Positions 54,961 through 63,262 of a stretch of 64,000 nucleotides of DNA are shown here, one piece after another. Origin of the DNA: Solimonas aquatica (GTDB lineage: Bacteria > Pseudomonadota > Gammaproteobacteria > Nevskiales > Nevskiaceae). Numbering within the stretch: the first letter of the stretch is position 1; every line of letters starts with the position of its first letter. The stretch is from NCBI RefSeq assembly GCF_900111015.1, contig NZ_FOFS01000006.1:174983-238982 (forward strand). The letters run 5' to 3'. The notes beneath the pieces are model-generated. The model was not told the DNA's origin and made no database searches. It worked only from the letters and a program-made list of their open reading frames with translations. Both the position numbers and the translations under genes were made by a program.

Positions 54961-56019
54961 ATGGGCGACCAATACTTTTACAGCCTGGAAGGTCCGCTCG
55001 ATTCCCTGCCGGTGGAAAGGCAGATGCGCATAGCCAATCTGAATGGATTCGGAGAGCTTGTGCGCAAGAGTTTCGGTGCGGATCCGCGTCTGATTCTGGA
55101 GCATCACGGCATCGACCCGCGCACGGTGCGTGATCCGGACGCCTACATCGACTGCAAGGCCCTGGTCGATGTCCTGGAATACTGCAGCAGCGCGTTCAAC
55201 GATTCGCTGTTCGGCCTGCGTCTGGCCCAGCTGCAGGAGCCCGACGTCTACGGCTGTGTCACCGCCCTGTGCCGCGCCTCTTCCAGCGTGCGCGAGGCTT
55301 TGCAGAACTTCGTCACCTATATCCCGGTGGTGCATTCGCCGGTGGCGGTGCTGGAACTGGTGGAAGGCAAGGAAGTGGCCGAGCTGCGCTGGCATCCGCG
55401 TACCGACGTGGGCACCAACAGCCAGGCCAATTACCAGGGCACGCTGCTCAATCTCAAGCTGCTGCGTCAGGTTGCCGGCCGCGACTTCCGTCTCAATTAC
55501 GTCAACCTCGCCAACGACGCACGGCAGAAGGACATACACGAGATTGAAAACCGCCTCGGCGGTCAGCTGCACGCGCGCGCCACCTGCAATGCCATCGCCT
55601 TTCCGGCCAGCCTGCTGGACCAGCCGGTCGCCAGCGCCAACCGCCTGCTGTTCCGCCTGCTCGGCGGGTATCTGGAACGCGTGAAGAGCACTTCGCGTAC
55701 CACCATCGTCGAGCGTGTCGAGGACTATGTGCGTGGCTCGCTGTCCTCGGGCAACTGCACGATCGAGCGCTGTGCCAAGAAGCTCGGCACCTCGGTACGC
55801 ACCCTGCAGGCCAATCTCTCCGAGCACGCGCTGCGCTTCTCCGACATCGTCGAAAGACAGCGCATCGATCTGGCGCGCGGCTACCTGGAGAAAAACCAGA
55901 TGACGCTGGACGAGGTGGCGCTGATGCTCGGCTATTCCGAGCAGTCCAGCTTCGGCCGCGCCTTCAAGCGCTGGACCGGCCACACCCCGCAGCGCTTCCG
56001 GCGCAATCTCGACATCTAG
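54961..56019 (+). CDS. AraC-family regulator with arabinose-binding-like (OruR) N-terminal domain
   Basis: Regulator of 352 aa. The N-terminal half (about 40-230) is the DUF/Arabinose_bd-type domain (FGADPRLILEHHGIDPRTV; FGLRLAQLQEPDVYG), and the C-terminus has an AraC HTH with ERCAKKLGTSVRTLQANLSE and LDEVALMLGYSEQSSFGRAF, ending FKRWTGHTPQRFRR. ATG 54961 is eight bases from GGAGG. Members of this group include OruR and regulators of aromatic catabolism. It is divergent from the hydratase/HyuB/HyuA/CoA-transferase block and likely controls it. Effector unknown. Confidence 0.9.
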   Translation: MGDQYFYSLEGPLDSLPVERQMRIANLNGFGELVRKSFGADPRLILEHHGIDPRTVRDPDAYIDCKALVDVLEYCSSAFNDSLFGLRLAQLQEPDVYGCVTALCRASSSVREALQNFVTYIPVVHSPVAVLELVEGKEVAELRWHPRTDVGTNSQANYQGTLLNLKLLRQVAGRDFRLNYVNLANDARQKDIHEIENRLGGQLHARATCNAIAFPASLLDQPVASANRLLFRLLGGYLERVKSTSRTTIVERVEDYVRGSLSSGNCTIERCAKKLGTSVRTLQANLSEHALRFSDIVERQRIDLARGYLEKNQMTLDEVALMLGYSEQSSFGRAFKRWTGHTPQRFRRNLDI

Positions 56020-56350
56020 CGCGGCAACGCAGATAGCTCAGCCACGACCTTCTGCCTGCCGCTGCGAAGAACCCGGTTCTTGAACACGCTTGCGGGTGGC
56101 GGGCACCGCCCGGCGCCAGACGCCGGCTGATGCGAACGGGTGCTGCGACAGCCCATCGCAGCGGCATTCAATCAGTACAAAAACCATGCGCAGCGTATGC
56201 TGCCTGCGGCTCGCGGCTGCGCATCCTTCAGGCTTTGGTCTGTCGAGGATGCGCGAAGTGTCTGCGTCCGCAATTCGAGCACGGCCACGCCGGACGCCGG
56301 ACCCGGGCACAGAAGCGAGTCATTAAGATTTCGCCTGCGTCTAAAAACAC
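56020..56350. other. Intergenic region before the aldehyde dehydrogenase gene
   Basis: 331 bases with no convincing gene. It has a 9-bp perfect inverted repeat (56186-56194 with 56216-56224, 21-base spacer) and, near 56084-56099, a 16-base match to the sequence upstream of the RAYT gene (ACGCTTGCGGGTGGCG). Promoter for the downstream gene is expected here. The repeat may be an operator or a REP-like element. Confidence 0.4.
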
Positions 56351-57790
56351 ATGGACCTGATGACGAGCCTGAAGCGTGAAGCCTGCCTGATCGGCGGCGA
56401 GTGGGTCAGCGGCGAGCGCTGGATCGACGTGGACGATCCGGCCAGCGGCGCCGTGATCGGCCGCGTGCCGAAATTGGGTGCCGCCGAGACCGGGCGCGCG
56501 ATTGCCGCCGCGCAGCAGGCCATGGGCCCCTGGTCCGCGCAGACCGGCAAGGCGCGCGCGCAGGTGCTGCGCCGCTACTACGAGCTGATCATGGCGCATC
56601 AGGAGGCGCTGGCCGCAATCCTGACCCAGGAGCAGGGCAAGCCGCTGGCCGAGGCGCGCGGCGAGATTGCCTACGCCGCCGGCTTCATCGAATGGTTTGG
56701 CGAGGAAGCCAAGCGCGTCTACGGCGATGTGATTCCCTCGCACGCGCCCGACAAGCGCATCGTGGTGCTCAAGCAGCCCATCGGCGTGGTCGCCGCGATC
56801 ACGCCCTGGAATTTCCCTGCGGCGATGATCACCCGCAAGATCGGCCCGGCCCTGGCCGCCGGCTGCGGTGTGGTGGTCAAGCCTGCCACGCAGACCCCGT
56901 TCACGGCGCTGGCGCTGGGCGTGCTGGCACAGGAAGCCGGCCTGCCTGCCGGTCTGCTCAATATCGTCACCGGCAGCTCCACCGAAATCGGCGCGGCGCT
57001 GACCGCCAGCCCGGTGGTGCGCAAGCTGTCCTTCACCGGCTCCACGGAAGTGGGCGCCAAGCTCTACGAGCAGAGCGCGCCCACCATCAAGAAGCTGAGC
57101 CTGGAACTGGGCGGCAACGCACCCTTCATCGTCTTCGACGATGCCGATCTGGACGCCGCCGTGATCGGCGCCATCCAGTCCAAGTTCCGCAACGCCGGCC
57201 AGACCTGCGTCTGCGCCAACCGCCTGTACGCACAGGCCGGCATCTACGAGACCTTCGTCGCCAAGCTCAGCGCGGCGGTGGCGGCGCTGAAGATCGGCGC
57301 CGGCAATGCACCGGGCACCGAGATCGGTCCGCTGATCGATGAAAAAGCCGTGGCCAAGGTGCGCGAACACATCGCCGATGCCACCGCCAAGGGCGCGAAG
57401 ATCGTGTACGGCGGCGGCGCGCCGGCGCAGGGTGGCCGCTTCTTCACGCCCACGGTGCTCTCCGGCGTGACCCAGGACATGCTGGTGGCGCGCGAGGAGA
57501 CCTTCGGGCCGCTGGCGCCGGTGTTCCGCTTCGACACCGAGGACGAAGTCATCGCCATGGCCAATGCCACGGACTTTGGCCTGGCCTCCTATTTCTACGC
57601 CCGCGACATCGGCCGCATCTGGCGCGTGGGCGAGCGCATCGAAGCCGGCATGGTCGGGGTCAACACCGGCCTGATCTCCACGGAAGTGGCGCCGTTCGGC
57701 GGCGTGAAGGCCTCCGGCCTGGGCCGCGAAGGCTCCCGCTACGGCATCGAGGATTACCTGGAGATCAAGTATCTCTGCCTGGGGCTTTGA
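56351..57790 (+). CDS. NAD(P)-dependent aldehyde dehydrogenase, succinate-semialdehyde type
   Basis: ALDH of 479 aa. NAD site AITPWNFPAAMITRKIGPAL and TGSTEVGAKLYEQSAP; catalytic Glu in LSLELGGNAPFIVFDDAD and catalytic Cys in FRNAGQTCVCANRLY. The C-terminal YFYARDIGRIWRVGERIEAG and GVKASGLGREGSRYGIEDYL match succinate-semialdehyde dehydrogenase (GabD), but its pathway context suggests another aldehyde. ATG 56351 has no strong ribosome site; ATG 56360 is an alternative. It starts the plus-strand run ALDH-SDR-acyl-CoA dehydrogenase pair-START. The class oxidises medium aldehydes to acids, e.g. side-chain aldehydes formed by alcohol dehydrogenases. Confidence 0.9.
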   Translation: MDLMTSLKREACLIGGEWVSGERWIDVDDPASGAVIGRVPKLGAAETGRAIAAAQQAMGPWSAQTGKARAQVLRRYYELIMAHQEALAAILTQEQGKPLAEARGEIAYAAGFIEWFGEEAKRVYGDVIPSHAPDKRIVVLKQPIGVVAAITPWNFPAAMITRKIGPALAAGCGVVVKPATQTPFTALALGVLAQEAGLPAGLLNIVTGSSTEIGAALTASPVVRKLSFTGSTEVGAKLYEQSAPTIKKLSLELGGNAPFIVFDDADLDAAVIGAIQSKFRNAGQTCVCANRLYAQAGIYETFVAKLSAAVAALKIGAGNAPGTEIGPLIDEKAVAKVREHIADATAKGAKIVYGGGAPAQGGRFFTPTVLSGVTQDMLVAREETFGPLAPVFRFDTEDEVIAMANATDFGLASYFYARDIGRIWRVGERIEAGMVGVNTGLISTEVAPFGGVKASGLGREGSRYGIEDYLEIKYLCLGL

Positions 57791-57907
57791 TCGCGGACGC
57801 CCGCGCACGAGCTGCGGGCCCCAGTCCCGCGCCAGCAGAGCCATCGACAACATCGCGCGGGCGCCTTGCGGCAGCACCGCGTCATCGCAACAGGAGGACA
57901 TGCAGTA

Positions 57908-58699
57908 ATGGCGACACAGAACGAAAAGCCGGTGGTACTGATCACCGGCGCAAGCGCAGGCATCGGCGATGCCATCGCGCGCCGCTTTGCCAGGGAGGGC
58001 TGGCGCATCGTCGCCGTCGCGCGCCGCAGGGAGCGCCTGGAACGGCTCGCCCAGGATCTGGCCGGCGTGAGCGAGGTGGAGATCGTCAGCGCCGACGTCT
58101 CGGCCCGAGGCGCCGGTGATGCCGCGGTTGCCGCCGCGCTCAAGCGCTTCGGGCGTCTCGACTGCCTGGTCAACAACGCCGGTTCCTTCAAGTTCGGCGC
58201 CGTGGATCAGGTGGACGACGACATGCTCGACGAAGCCATCGAGCTGAGCCTGAAGGCACCGTTCCGTTTCTGCCGCGCCGCCGTGCGCGTGATGCAGCCG
58301 GGTTCTTCGATCATCAACATGGGTTCGGTCTGGGGCATCCTCGCCGGCATGGGCGGTGGCAGCTACTGCGCGGTGAAGGCCGGCCTGATCGGCCTCACGC
58401 AATCCATCGCCGCCGACTACGGCGCGCGCGGCATCCGCGCCAATCTGATTGCGCCGGGCGTGGTGAAGACCGAGATGACCGACGCCTTCTGGGACAGCGA
58501 CGGTTTCAAGCGCACCAATCACGAGCTGACGCCCTTCAACCGCGAGTGCACGGTGGCCGACGTGGCCAATGCCGTGTACTTCCTGGCTTCCGAGCAGGGC
58601 AGCTACATCAACGGCCAGACCCTGGCCCTGGATGGCGGCTGGTCGAAGACCAAGTACCTGGCGGTGGAAGCCATCACCGCACAGCGCGTGCAGGCTTGA
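57908..58699 (+). CDS. Short-chain dehydrogenase/reductase
   Basis: SDR of 263 aa. Loop ITGASAGIGDAIARRF with an Arg pair (ARRRERLERL) at the second strand suggests NADP. NNAG is in LVNNAGSFKFGAVD, catalytic Ser in IINMGSVWGILAGM and Tyr-x3-Lys in GSYCAVKAGLIGL. The end NGQTLALDGGWSKTKYLAVE is standard. ATG 57908 lies after an AGGAGG box at about 57892. It follows the aldehyde dehydrogenase by 118 bases and precedes the acyl-CoA dehydrogenases by 56 bases. Function: alcohol or ketone interconversion in the pathway. Confidence 0.9.
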   Translation: MATQNEKPVVLITGASAGIGDAIARRFAREGWRIVAVARRRERLERLAQDLAGVSEVEIVSADVSARGAGDAAVAAALKRFGRLDCLVNNAGSFKFGAVDQVDDDMLDEAIELSLKAPFRFCRAAVRVMQPGSSIINMGSVWGILAGMGGGSYCAVKAGLIGLTQSIAADYGARGIRANLIAPGVVKTEMTDAFWDSDGFKRTNHELTPFNRECTVADVANAVYFLASEQGSYINGQTLALDGGWSKTKYLAVEAITAQRVQA

Positions 58700-58755
58700 A
58701 AACCGCGGCCGGCCCTGGCGCCGGCCACGGCCCTCATTGAACGGATCGATACGCG

Positions 58756-59892
58756 ATGGATTTCGCCTGGACGCCCGAGCAGCAGCGCTTCCGCGCCGAG
58801 CTGCGCGCCTTTCTGGCCGAGCACCTGCCGCCCAACTGGGAAGAACTGGCCGACGGCCCCGCCTCGGAGCTGCAGAGCCAGTTCGCCAACGGCTTCTGCG
58901 GCAAGCTCGCCGCGGCCGGTCTGCTGGTGCCGCACTGGCCGGCGCGCTGGGGCGGCCGCGATGCCGATCCCTGGACCGCCTTCATCCTCGCCGAGGAAAT
59001 GTGGATGGCGGGCGAGCCGCGCGGCGGCCAGTACATGAACGTGAACTGGATCGGCCCGACGCTGATGCGCTTCGGCAGCCCGGAACAGCAGCAGCGCTAC
59101 ATCCCGCCGATGGCGCAGGGCCACACCATCTGGTGTCAGGGTTTCTCTGAACCGGAAGCCGGTTCGGACCTCGCGTCCCTGCGCACGCGCGCCGAGCCCG
59201 ATGGTGATCATTACCGCATCAGCGGCCAGAAGATCTGGACCTCGTATGCCGGTTATGCCGACACCTGCTTCCTGCTCGCGCGCACCTCGCCGGGCAAGAA
59301 CGGCATCTCGATCTTCCTGGTGCCGATGGACACGCCCGGCATCACCGTGCGGCAGATTCCCAGCGTGATCGGCGAAGGCGACATCCACGAGGTGTTCTTC
59401 GACGCGGTGTGCGTGCCGGCCACCGCCATGCTCGGCGGCGAAGGCCAGGCCTGGGACATCGTGCGCGCGGCGCTGTCGCTGGAGCGCGTCGGCATTCCAC
59501 GCTTCGCGCTGGCCTCGCGCGCCCTGCAGCGCGCGGTCAAGCGTCTGCAGCAGCTGGGCCGTTTCGGCAATGGCGCCATCGAACAGGCCGCGCGCGCGCA
59601 GGCCGCCTGCGAAGCCGCGCGTCTGTACAGCTACGCGATCATCGATCAGCGCGCACACGGCATCATCGCCGGCCCCGAGGCCAGCGCCGCGCGCTATGCC
59701 ACGGTCAATGCCGAACGCGCGGTGGGCGAATTCGTGGTCGAGCACCTGCCCGAGGCCCTGGCCGGCGGTGATGCCCTGCTGCAGGCGCATCACCAGCGCG
59801 CCATCGTCGCCGGCATCGCCTCCGGCGCGGCGGAGATCCAGCTCAACCTGATTGCCACCGAACTGCTCAAGCTGCCCCGGGAGCCGCGCTGA
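58756..59892 (+). CDS. Acyl-CoA dehydrogenase, large partner subunit
   Basis: FAD enzyme of 378 aa. Conserved segments: TIWCQGFSEPEAGSDLASLR and GDHYRISGQKIWTSYAGYAD, as in the first pair's large subunit, and C-terminal GIASGAAEIQLNLIATELLK, equivalent to GxxxExxxxxI. The start MDFAWTPEQQRFRAELRAFL is typical. Its TGA shares one base with the next gene's ATG. It is paralogous to the gene at 25853 (same loop sequences) but in a plus-strand unit with SDR and aldehyde dehydrogenase. In actinobacterial steroid degraders such partners form alpha2beta2 enzymes. Confidence 0.93.
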   Translation: MDFAWTPEQQRFRAELRAFLAEHLPPNWEELADGPASELQSQFANGFCGKLAAAGLLVPHWPARWGGRDADPWTAFILAEEMWMAGEPRGGQYMNVNWIGPTLMRFGSPEQQQRYIPPMAQGHTIWCQGFSEPEAGSDLASLRTRAEPDGDHYRISGQKIWTSYAGYADTCFLLARTSPGKNGISIFLVPMDTPGITVRQIPSVIGEGDIHEVFFDAVCVPATAMLGGEGQAWDIVRAALSLERVGIPRFALASRALQRAVKRLQQLGRFGNGAIEQAARAQAACEAARLYSYAIIDQRAHGIIAGPEASAARYATVNAERAVGEFVVEHLPEALAGGDALLQAHHQRAIVAGIASGAAEIQLNLIATELLKLPREPR

Positions 59893-60800
59893 TGGACTTC
59901 ACGCTCACCGCCGACCAGTCCGCGCTCTGCGATGCCATCGACAGGCTGGCACAGCGTTTCGATGCCAAGCCCATCGACTTCCACGGCTTTGCACTGGCCA
60001 GTGCCGAGCTGGATCGCGAGCTGGAGGAAGGCTCGTACTTCGACATCGCGCAGATTCCCGAACTCGGCCCGCTGAGCGCGGCGATGGCGGTGGAGCGTCT
60101 GGCGCGCTGCGCGCATGCCAGCGAAACCGCGCTGTCGATGCTGGTGCGTCCGCAGCTGCCCGGCGAATTCGCGCGCGCCCTGGCGCTGGTCGAAAACGGC
60201 CGCCCCGGCCGCTTCGTGGCGCAGGCCCGGACCCTGATTCTGATCGACGGCGAAGAGCTCGCGATTGCCGAGCCGGCGCCGGAACAGCTGGAAGCCGTGC
60301 ACTCGATCTATGCCTATCCCATGGGCCGCGTGAAGGGCGAGCTCAAGCGCAACCGGCTGTCGGCGGCAGACGCCGCCAGCATCCGCAGCTGGCTGCGCGT
60401 GGCGCTGGCCGCCGAGGCCAGCGGCCTGATTCAGGCCGCCATCGACTCCACGGTCGAACACATCTCCGTGCGCAAGCAGTTCGGCCGTCCGCTCGGCAGC
60501 TTCCAGGCCCTGCGCCATCGCATGGCCGAGTGCCAGGTGCTGGCCGGCGGCCTGCGCTGGCTGATGCTGAAAGCCGCCTGGAGCGGCGATGCCGGCGACG
60601 CCGCCCTGGCCGCCTCGCATGCGCAGGACAGCGGCACGCGCATCGTCTACGACCTGCACCAGATGCTGGGCGCCATGGGCATGACCCTGGAGCATCCCCT
60701 GCACCTCTGGACTTATCGCCTCAAGGCGCTGTTCTCGGAACTCGGCGGTCGCGGCGGCCAGGCCAGCGCCGTGGCGCAGCACTGTTTCGCAGCCGCCTGA
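59892..60800 (+). CDS. Acyl-CoA dehydrogenase family protein, small partner subunit
   Basis: Short acyl-CoA dehydrogenase-fold protein of 302 aa, about 80 residues below the canonical length. The FAD half is visible: STVEHISVRKQFGRPLGSFQ and LHQMLGAMGMTLEHPLHLWT, where LHGGxGxxxEHP is expected. The N-terminal half is reduced. It is translationally coupled (1-base overlap) to the large subunit. Same architecture as the small gene at 24810, so the window has two such heteromeric pairs. It probably supplies part of the FAD site; whether it is catalytic on its own is doubtful. Confidence 0.88.
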   Translation: MDFTLTADQSALCDAIDRLAQRFDAKPIDFHGFALASAELDRELEEGSYFDIAQIPELGPLSAAMAVERLARCAHASETALSMLVRPQLPGEFARALALVENGRPGRFVAQARTLILIDGEELAIAEPAPEQLEAVHSIYAYPMGRVKGELKRNRLSAADAASIRSWLRVALAAEASGLIQAAIDSTVEHISVRKQFGRPLGSFQALRHRMAECQVLAGGLRWLMLKAAWSGDAGDAALAASHAQDSGTRIVYDLHQMLGAMGMTLEHPLHLWTYRLKALFSELGGRGGQASAVAQHCFAAA

Positions 60801-60830
60801 TCGTCAAACCTCTCGCCGGAAATCCCGCTC

Positions 60831-61481
60831 ATGCTCCTTGTCCGTCTTGCCGCGCCGCTGCTGCTGATGCTGTCTTGCTCCGCCGCCGCCGAGGACGGCT
60901 GGCGCCTTGAGAAGGACGCCGATGGCATCCAGGTGCAGTCACGCACGGTCGAGGGCTGGGCGATCCGCGAAACCCGCAGCAGCGCCCAGATCAGCGCGCG
61001 TCTGGGCGCTCTGGTCGCGGTGCTCAGCGATTTTCGCGCGGCCAGCCAGCTCAATCCCTTCGTGAAGGAAACCCGGCTGCTGAGCAGCCGCGACGCCACG
61101 CACTACGATTTCTACACGCTGATCGATCTGCCCTGGCCGATGTCGGATCGCGACATCGTCAATCGTCACCGCCTGGAGCAGGACGCGCGCAGCCTGACGG
61201 TGACCATCGTCGATGAAGCCCTCACCGGTCAGATGCCAGAGCAGAAGGATCTGACCCGCATCACCCGATCCCATCAGCAGTGGACGCTGAGCCCGGTCGG
61301 CGAAGGCAAGGTGATGGTGGAACTGCGCCTGCTGTCCGATCCGGCCGGCTCGCTGCCGGCCTCGTTTCTCAACGCCAGCCTGGTGAGCACGCCGATGAAG
61401 AGCATCGCCAAGCTGCGCGAGCTGGCGCAGCAGGCGCCCTATCGCGACGCCAGGCCGGCATTTATCCGCGAAGCCCCTTAG
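60831..61481 (+). CDS. Exported START-domain lipid-binding protein
   Basis: Protein of 216 aa with an N-terminal signal peptide (MLLVRLAAPLLLMLSCSAAA, cut before EDGW). The mature part is a StAR-related lipid-transfer fold: GWRLEKDADGIQVQSRTVEG, ALVAVLSDFRAASQLNPFVK, TLIDLPWPMSDRDIVNRHRL and WTLSPVGEGKVMVELRLLSD. START domains carry sterols, phospholipids or aromatic ligands in a hydrophobic cup. It follows the acyl-CoA dehydrogenase pair by 30 bases in the same strand. A periplasmic substrate-binding or transfer role for a sterol-like molecule fits the cluster, by inference; its stop abuts the convergent TetR gene. Confidence 0.86.
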   Translation: MLLVRLAAPLLLMLSCSAAAEDGWRLEKDADGIQVQSRTVEGWAIRETRSSAQISARLGALVAVLSDFRAASQLNPFVKETRLLSSRDATHYDFYTLIDLPWPMSDRDIVNRHRLEQDARSLTVTIVDEALTGQMPEQKDLTRITRSHQQWTLSPVGEGKVMVELRLLSDPAGSLPASFLNASLVSTPMKSIAKLRELAQQAPYRDARPAFIREAP

Positions 61482-62117
61482 CTAGCCAGGCCGCTGGTCC
61501 TGCGCAATGGCCGCCTGAATCAGGCTCACGCTCCAGCGCAACGCCTGCTTGGCCTGCTCGGCATCGAGGCGCCAGACGGTGGCCAGACGCTCGCAGCTCG
61601 GCGGATTCCACAGCATGTCCAGCAAGGCCGCGGCCGTGGTGCGCTGCGCCGCACTCCAGCCCGGCGTGGCCTTGCTCACCGCCGCCAGCAAGGCATCACA
61701 GCGATGCTGGTCGATGGCCGCCTGCGTCGGATCGGTGATCGGCGCCGGCGTGGCCGCGAATGACAGCAGATAACCGTACACCGAGCTGGCGACGTCGGCG
61801 AAATTGTCCAGCGCCAGCGCATCCAGGCTGATTCCCGACTCCTGCACCAGACGCTGCACGATGGCATCGCGCAGCAGTTTTTCGGTAGCGAAGTAGCGAT
61901 GCACAGTGCGCTCGCTGACCCCCGCCCGCTCGCCCACCGCCTTGAAAGTCAACTCGCGCCAGTCCCAGCTGGCCAGCTGATGGGCGATCTCGGCGCCGGC
62001 GCCGACGATGCGCTCACGCGTCTGCACTGCCTGCTCGCGCCGCAGCGGACTGTTGTATTGGCGGCGCTGCGCGCCGGCGATCCTGGCGGTCTTGCCCCTG
62101 GGGTTGTTCTTTTTCAT
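61482..62117 (-). CDS. TetR-family transcriptional regulator
   Basis: Repressor of 211 aa. Lys/Arg-rich N-terminus (MKKNNPRGKTARIAGAQRRQ), then a TetR DNA-binding domain with TRERIVGAGAEIAHQL and WRELTFKAVGERAGVSERTV with HRYFATEKLL. The C-terminal domain is all-helical with no known ligand signature. ATG 62117 is chosen; a GTG three bases earlier is possible. It is divergent from the E1 alpha gene (62279) across a 161-base region holding an inverted repeat (62151-62172), its likely operator. Its stop adjoins the START gene's stop. Confidence 0.88.
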   Translation of the reverse strand: MKKNNPRGKTARIAGAQRRQYNSPLRREQAVQTRERIVGAGAEIAHQLASWDWRELTFKAVGERAGVSERTVHRYFATEKLLRDAIVQRLVQESGISLDALALDNFADVASSVYGYLLSFAATPAPITDPTQAAIDQHRCDALLAAVSKATPGWSAAQRTTAAALLDMLWNPPSCERLATVWRLDAEQAKQALRWSVSLIQAAIAQDQRPG

Positions 62118-62150
62118 CACTCGGGCTTGTGGCGGCGGTCCTTATGCCGC

Positions 62151-62172
62151 AATGCAAACAAACACTTGCATT
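62151..62172. promoter_or_regulatory. Inverted repeat, probable TetR operator
   Basis: AATGCAA at 62151-62157 and TTGCATT at 62166-62172 are perfectly inverted with an 8-base spacer, located 34 bases from the TetR ATG and 107 before the E1 alpha ATG. The spacing is typical for TetR-family dimer sites. A second shorter repeat (CAACA-TCAC-TGTTG, 62236-62249) is nearby. Confidence 0.5.
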
Positions 62173-62278
62173 CTACACAAGCCGCCCCTGCCCGCCCGCT
62201 GCGCCTTTACAGAGGCGGAGCGCTTAATGGAAAATCAACATCACTGTTGTCTATCAAACGAATTCCGGGGGAGACCCG

Positions 62279-63262
62279 ATGAGCTTCGCCAGCTTCACAC
62301 CCAGCGCGCTGTTATCGGTATACCGCAAGGCTTTGCTGATTCATGTGGTGGACGAGCGGGTACGGACGCTGCTGCGCAGTGGGCGGATGGCGGCGGTGTA
62401 CTACTCGCCGCGCGGGCAGGAGATTCTGGCGGCGGCGATGGGGGTGCACCTGGCGCCGACGGATTACCTGGTGTGCACGTATCGCGGCATCCATAACCAG
62501 CTGGCCAAGGGGCTGCCGCTGAAGCAGCTGATGGCGGAGTACTACGGCAAGGCCACGGGCACCTGCAAGGGCAAGGGCGGGCCGATGCACATCACGCATC
62601 CGGAGACGGGCGTGATGGTGACCACGGGCGTGGTGGGTTCGGGCCTGCCGATCGCCAACGGCCTGGGCTGGGCCTCGCAGCTGCGGGAGGACGGCCGGGT
62701 GACGGTGTGCAGCTTCGGCGACGGCGCCTCCAACATCGGCGCCTTCCACGAGGCCCTGAACATGGCGGCGCTGTGGAAGCTGCCGGTGATCTTCCTGTGC
62801 GAAAACAATCTGTACGGCGAATGCACGAGCTATGAGAAAGCCACGGCCAGCGCCACGATTGCGGATCGTGCGATTGCCTACGGGTCCGGGATGCGCGGCG
62901 TGACCGTCAACGGCAACGACGCCGAGGCGATGTGGCGTGCGGCCGGCGAAGCCGTGGCACGCGCCCGCGCCGGCGAAGGCCCGACCCTGCTCGAAGCGCG
63001 CACCTTCCGCTTCATGGGCCACTACTTCGGTGACCCGGGCGCCTACATCCCCAAGGACGAATACGCCGCTGCCCTGGCCAAGGACCCGATGCCCGCCACG
63101 CGCGAGCGCGTGCTCCAGAGCGGCGCGGCGACGCAAAGCGAGCTGGACGCGCTGACGGCCGAATACAACGCCCTGGTGGACGAAGCCCTGCAGTTCGCAG
63201 CCGACAGCCCGTTCCCGGACGTCTCGGAAATCGACAAGGACATCTACGGAGCCGCGGCATGA
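62279..63262 (+). CDS. 2-oxoacid/acetoin dehydrogenase E1 component, alpha subunit
   Basis: TPP-dependent alpha subunit of 327 aa. Pattern: YYSPRGQEILAAAMGVHLAP, GKGKGGPMHITHPETGVMVT, and the TPP/Mg motif FGDGASNIGAFHEALNMAAL with CENNLYGECTSYEKATAS. It belongs to the pyruvate/acetoin/branched-chain type that uses a separate beta subunit, which follows with an ATGA overlap. ATG 62279 has a GGGGGAGA box. An E2 and E3 are expected beyond the window. The substrate (pyruvate, acetoin or branched 2-oxoacid) cannot be decided. The first 400 bases use G-ending codons (GGG, CGG) much more than the rest. Confidence 0.93.
   Translation: MSFASFTPSALLSVYRKALLIHVVDERVRTLLRSGRMAAVYYSPRGQEILAAAMGVHLAPTDYLVCTYRGIHNQLAKGLPLKQLMAEYYGKATGTCKGKGGPMHITHPETGVMVTTGVVGSGLPIANGLGWASQLREDGRVTVCSFGDGASNIGAFHEALNMAALWKLPVIFLCENNLYGECTSYEKATASATIADRAIAYGSGMRGVTVNGNDAEAMWRAAGEAVARARAGEGPTLLEARTFRFMGHYFGDPGAYIPKDEYAAALAKDPMPATRERVLQSGAATQSELDALTAEYNALVDEALQFAADSPFPDVSEIDKDIYGAAA

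Noticed and set aside
56084..56160. A mobile-element end shared with the RAYT locus
   Set aside because: Only a 16-base identity was seen, too short to call a mobile element; kept only as a REP-like hint.
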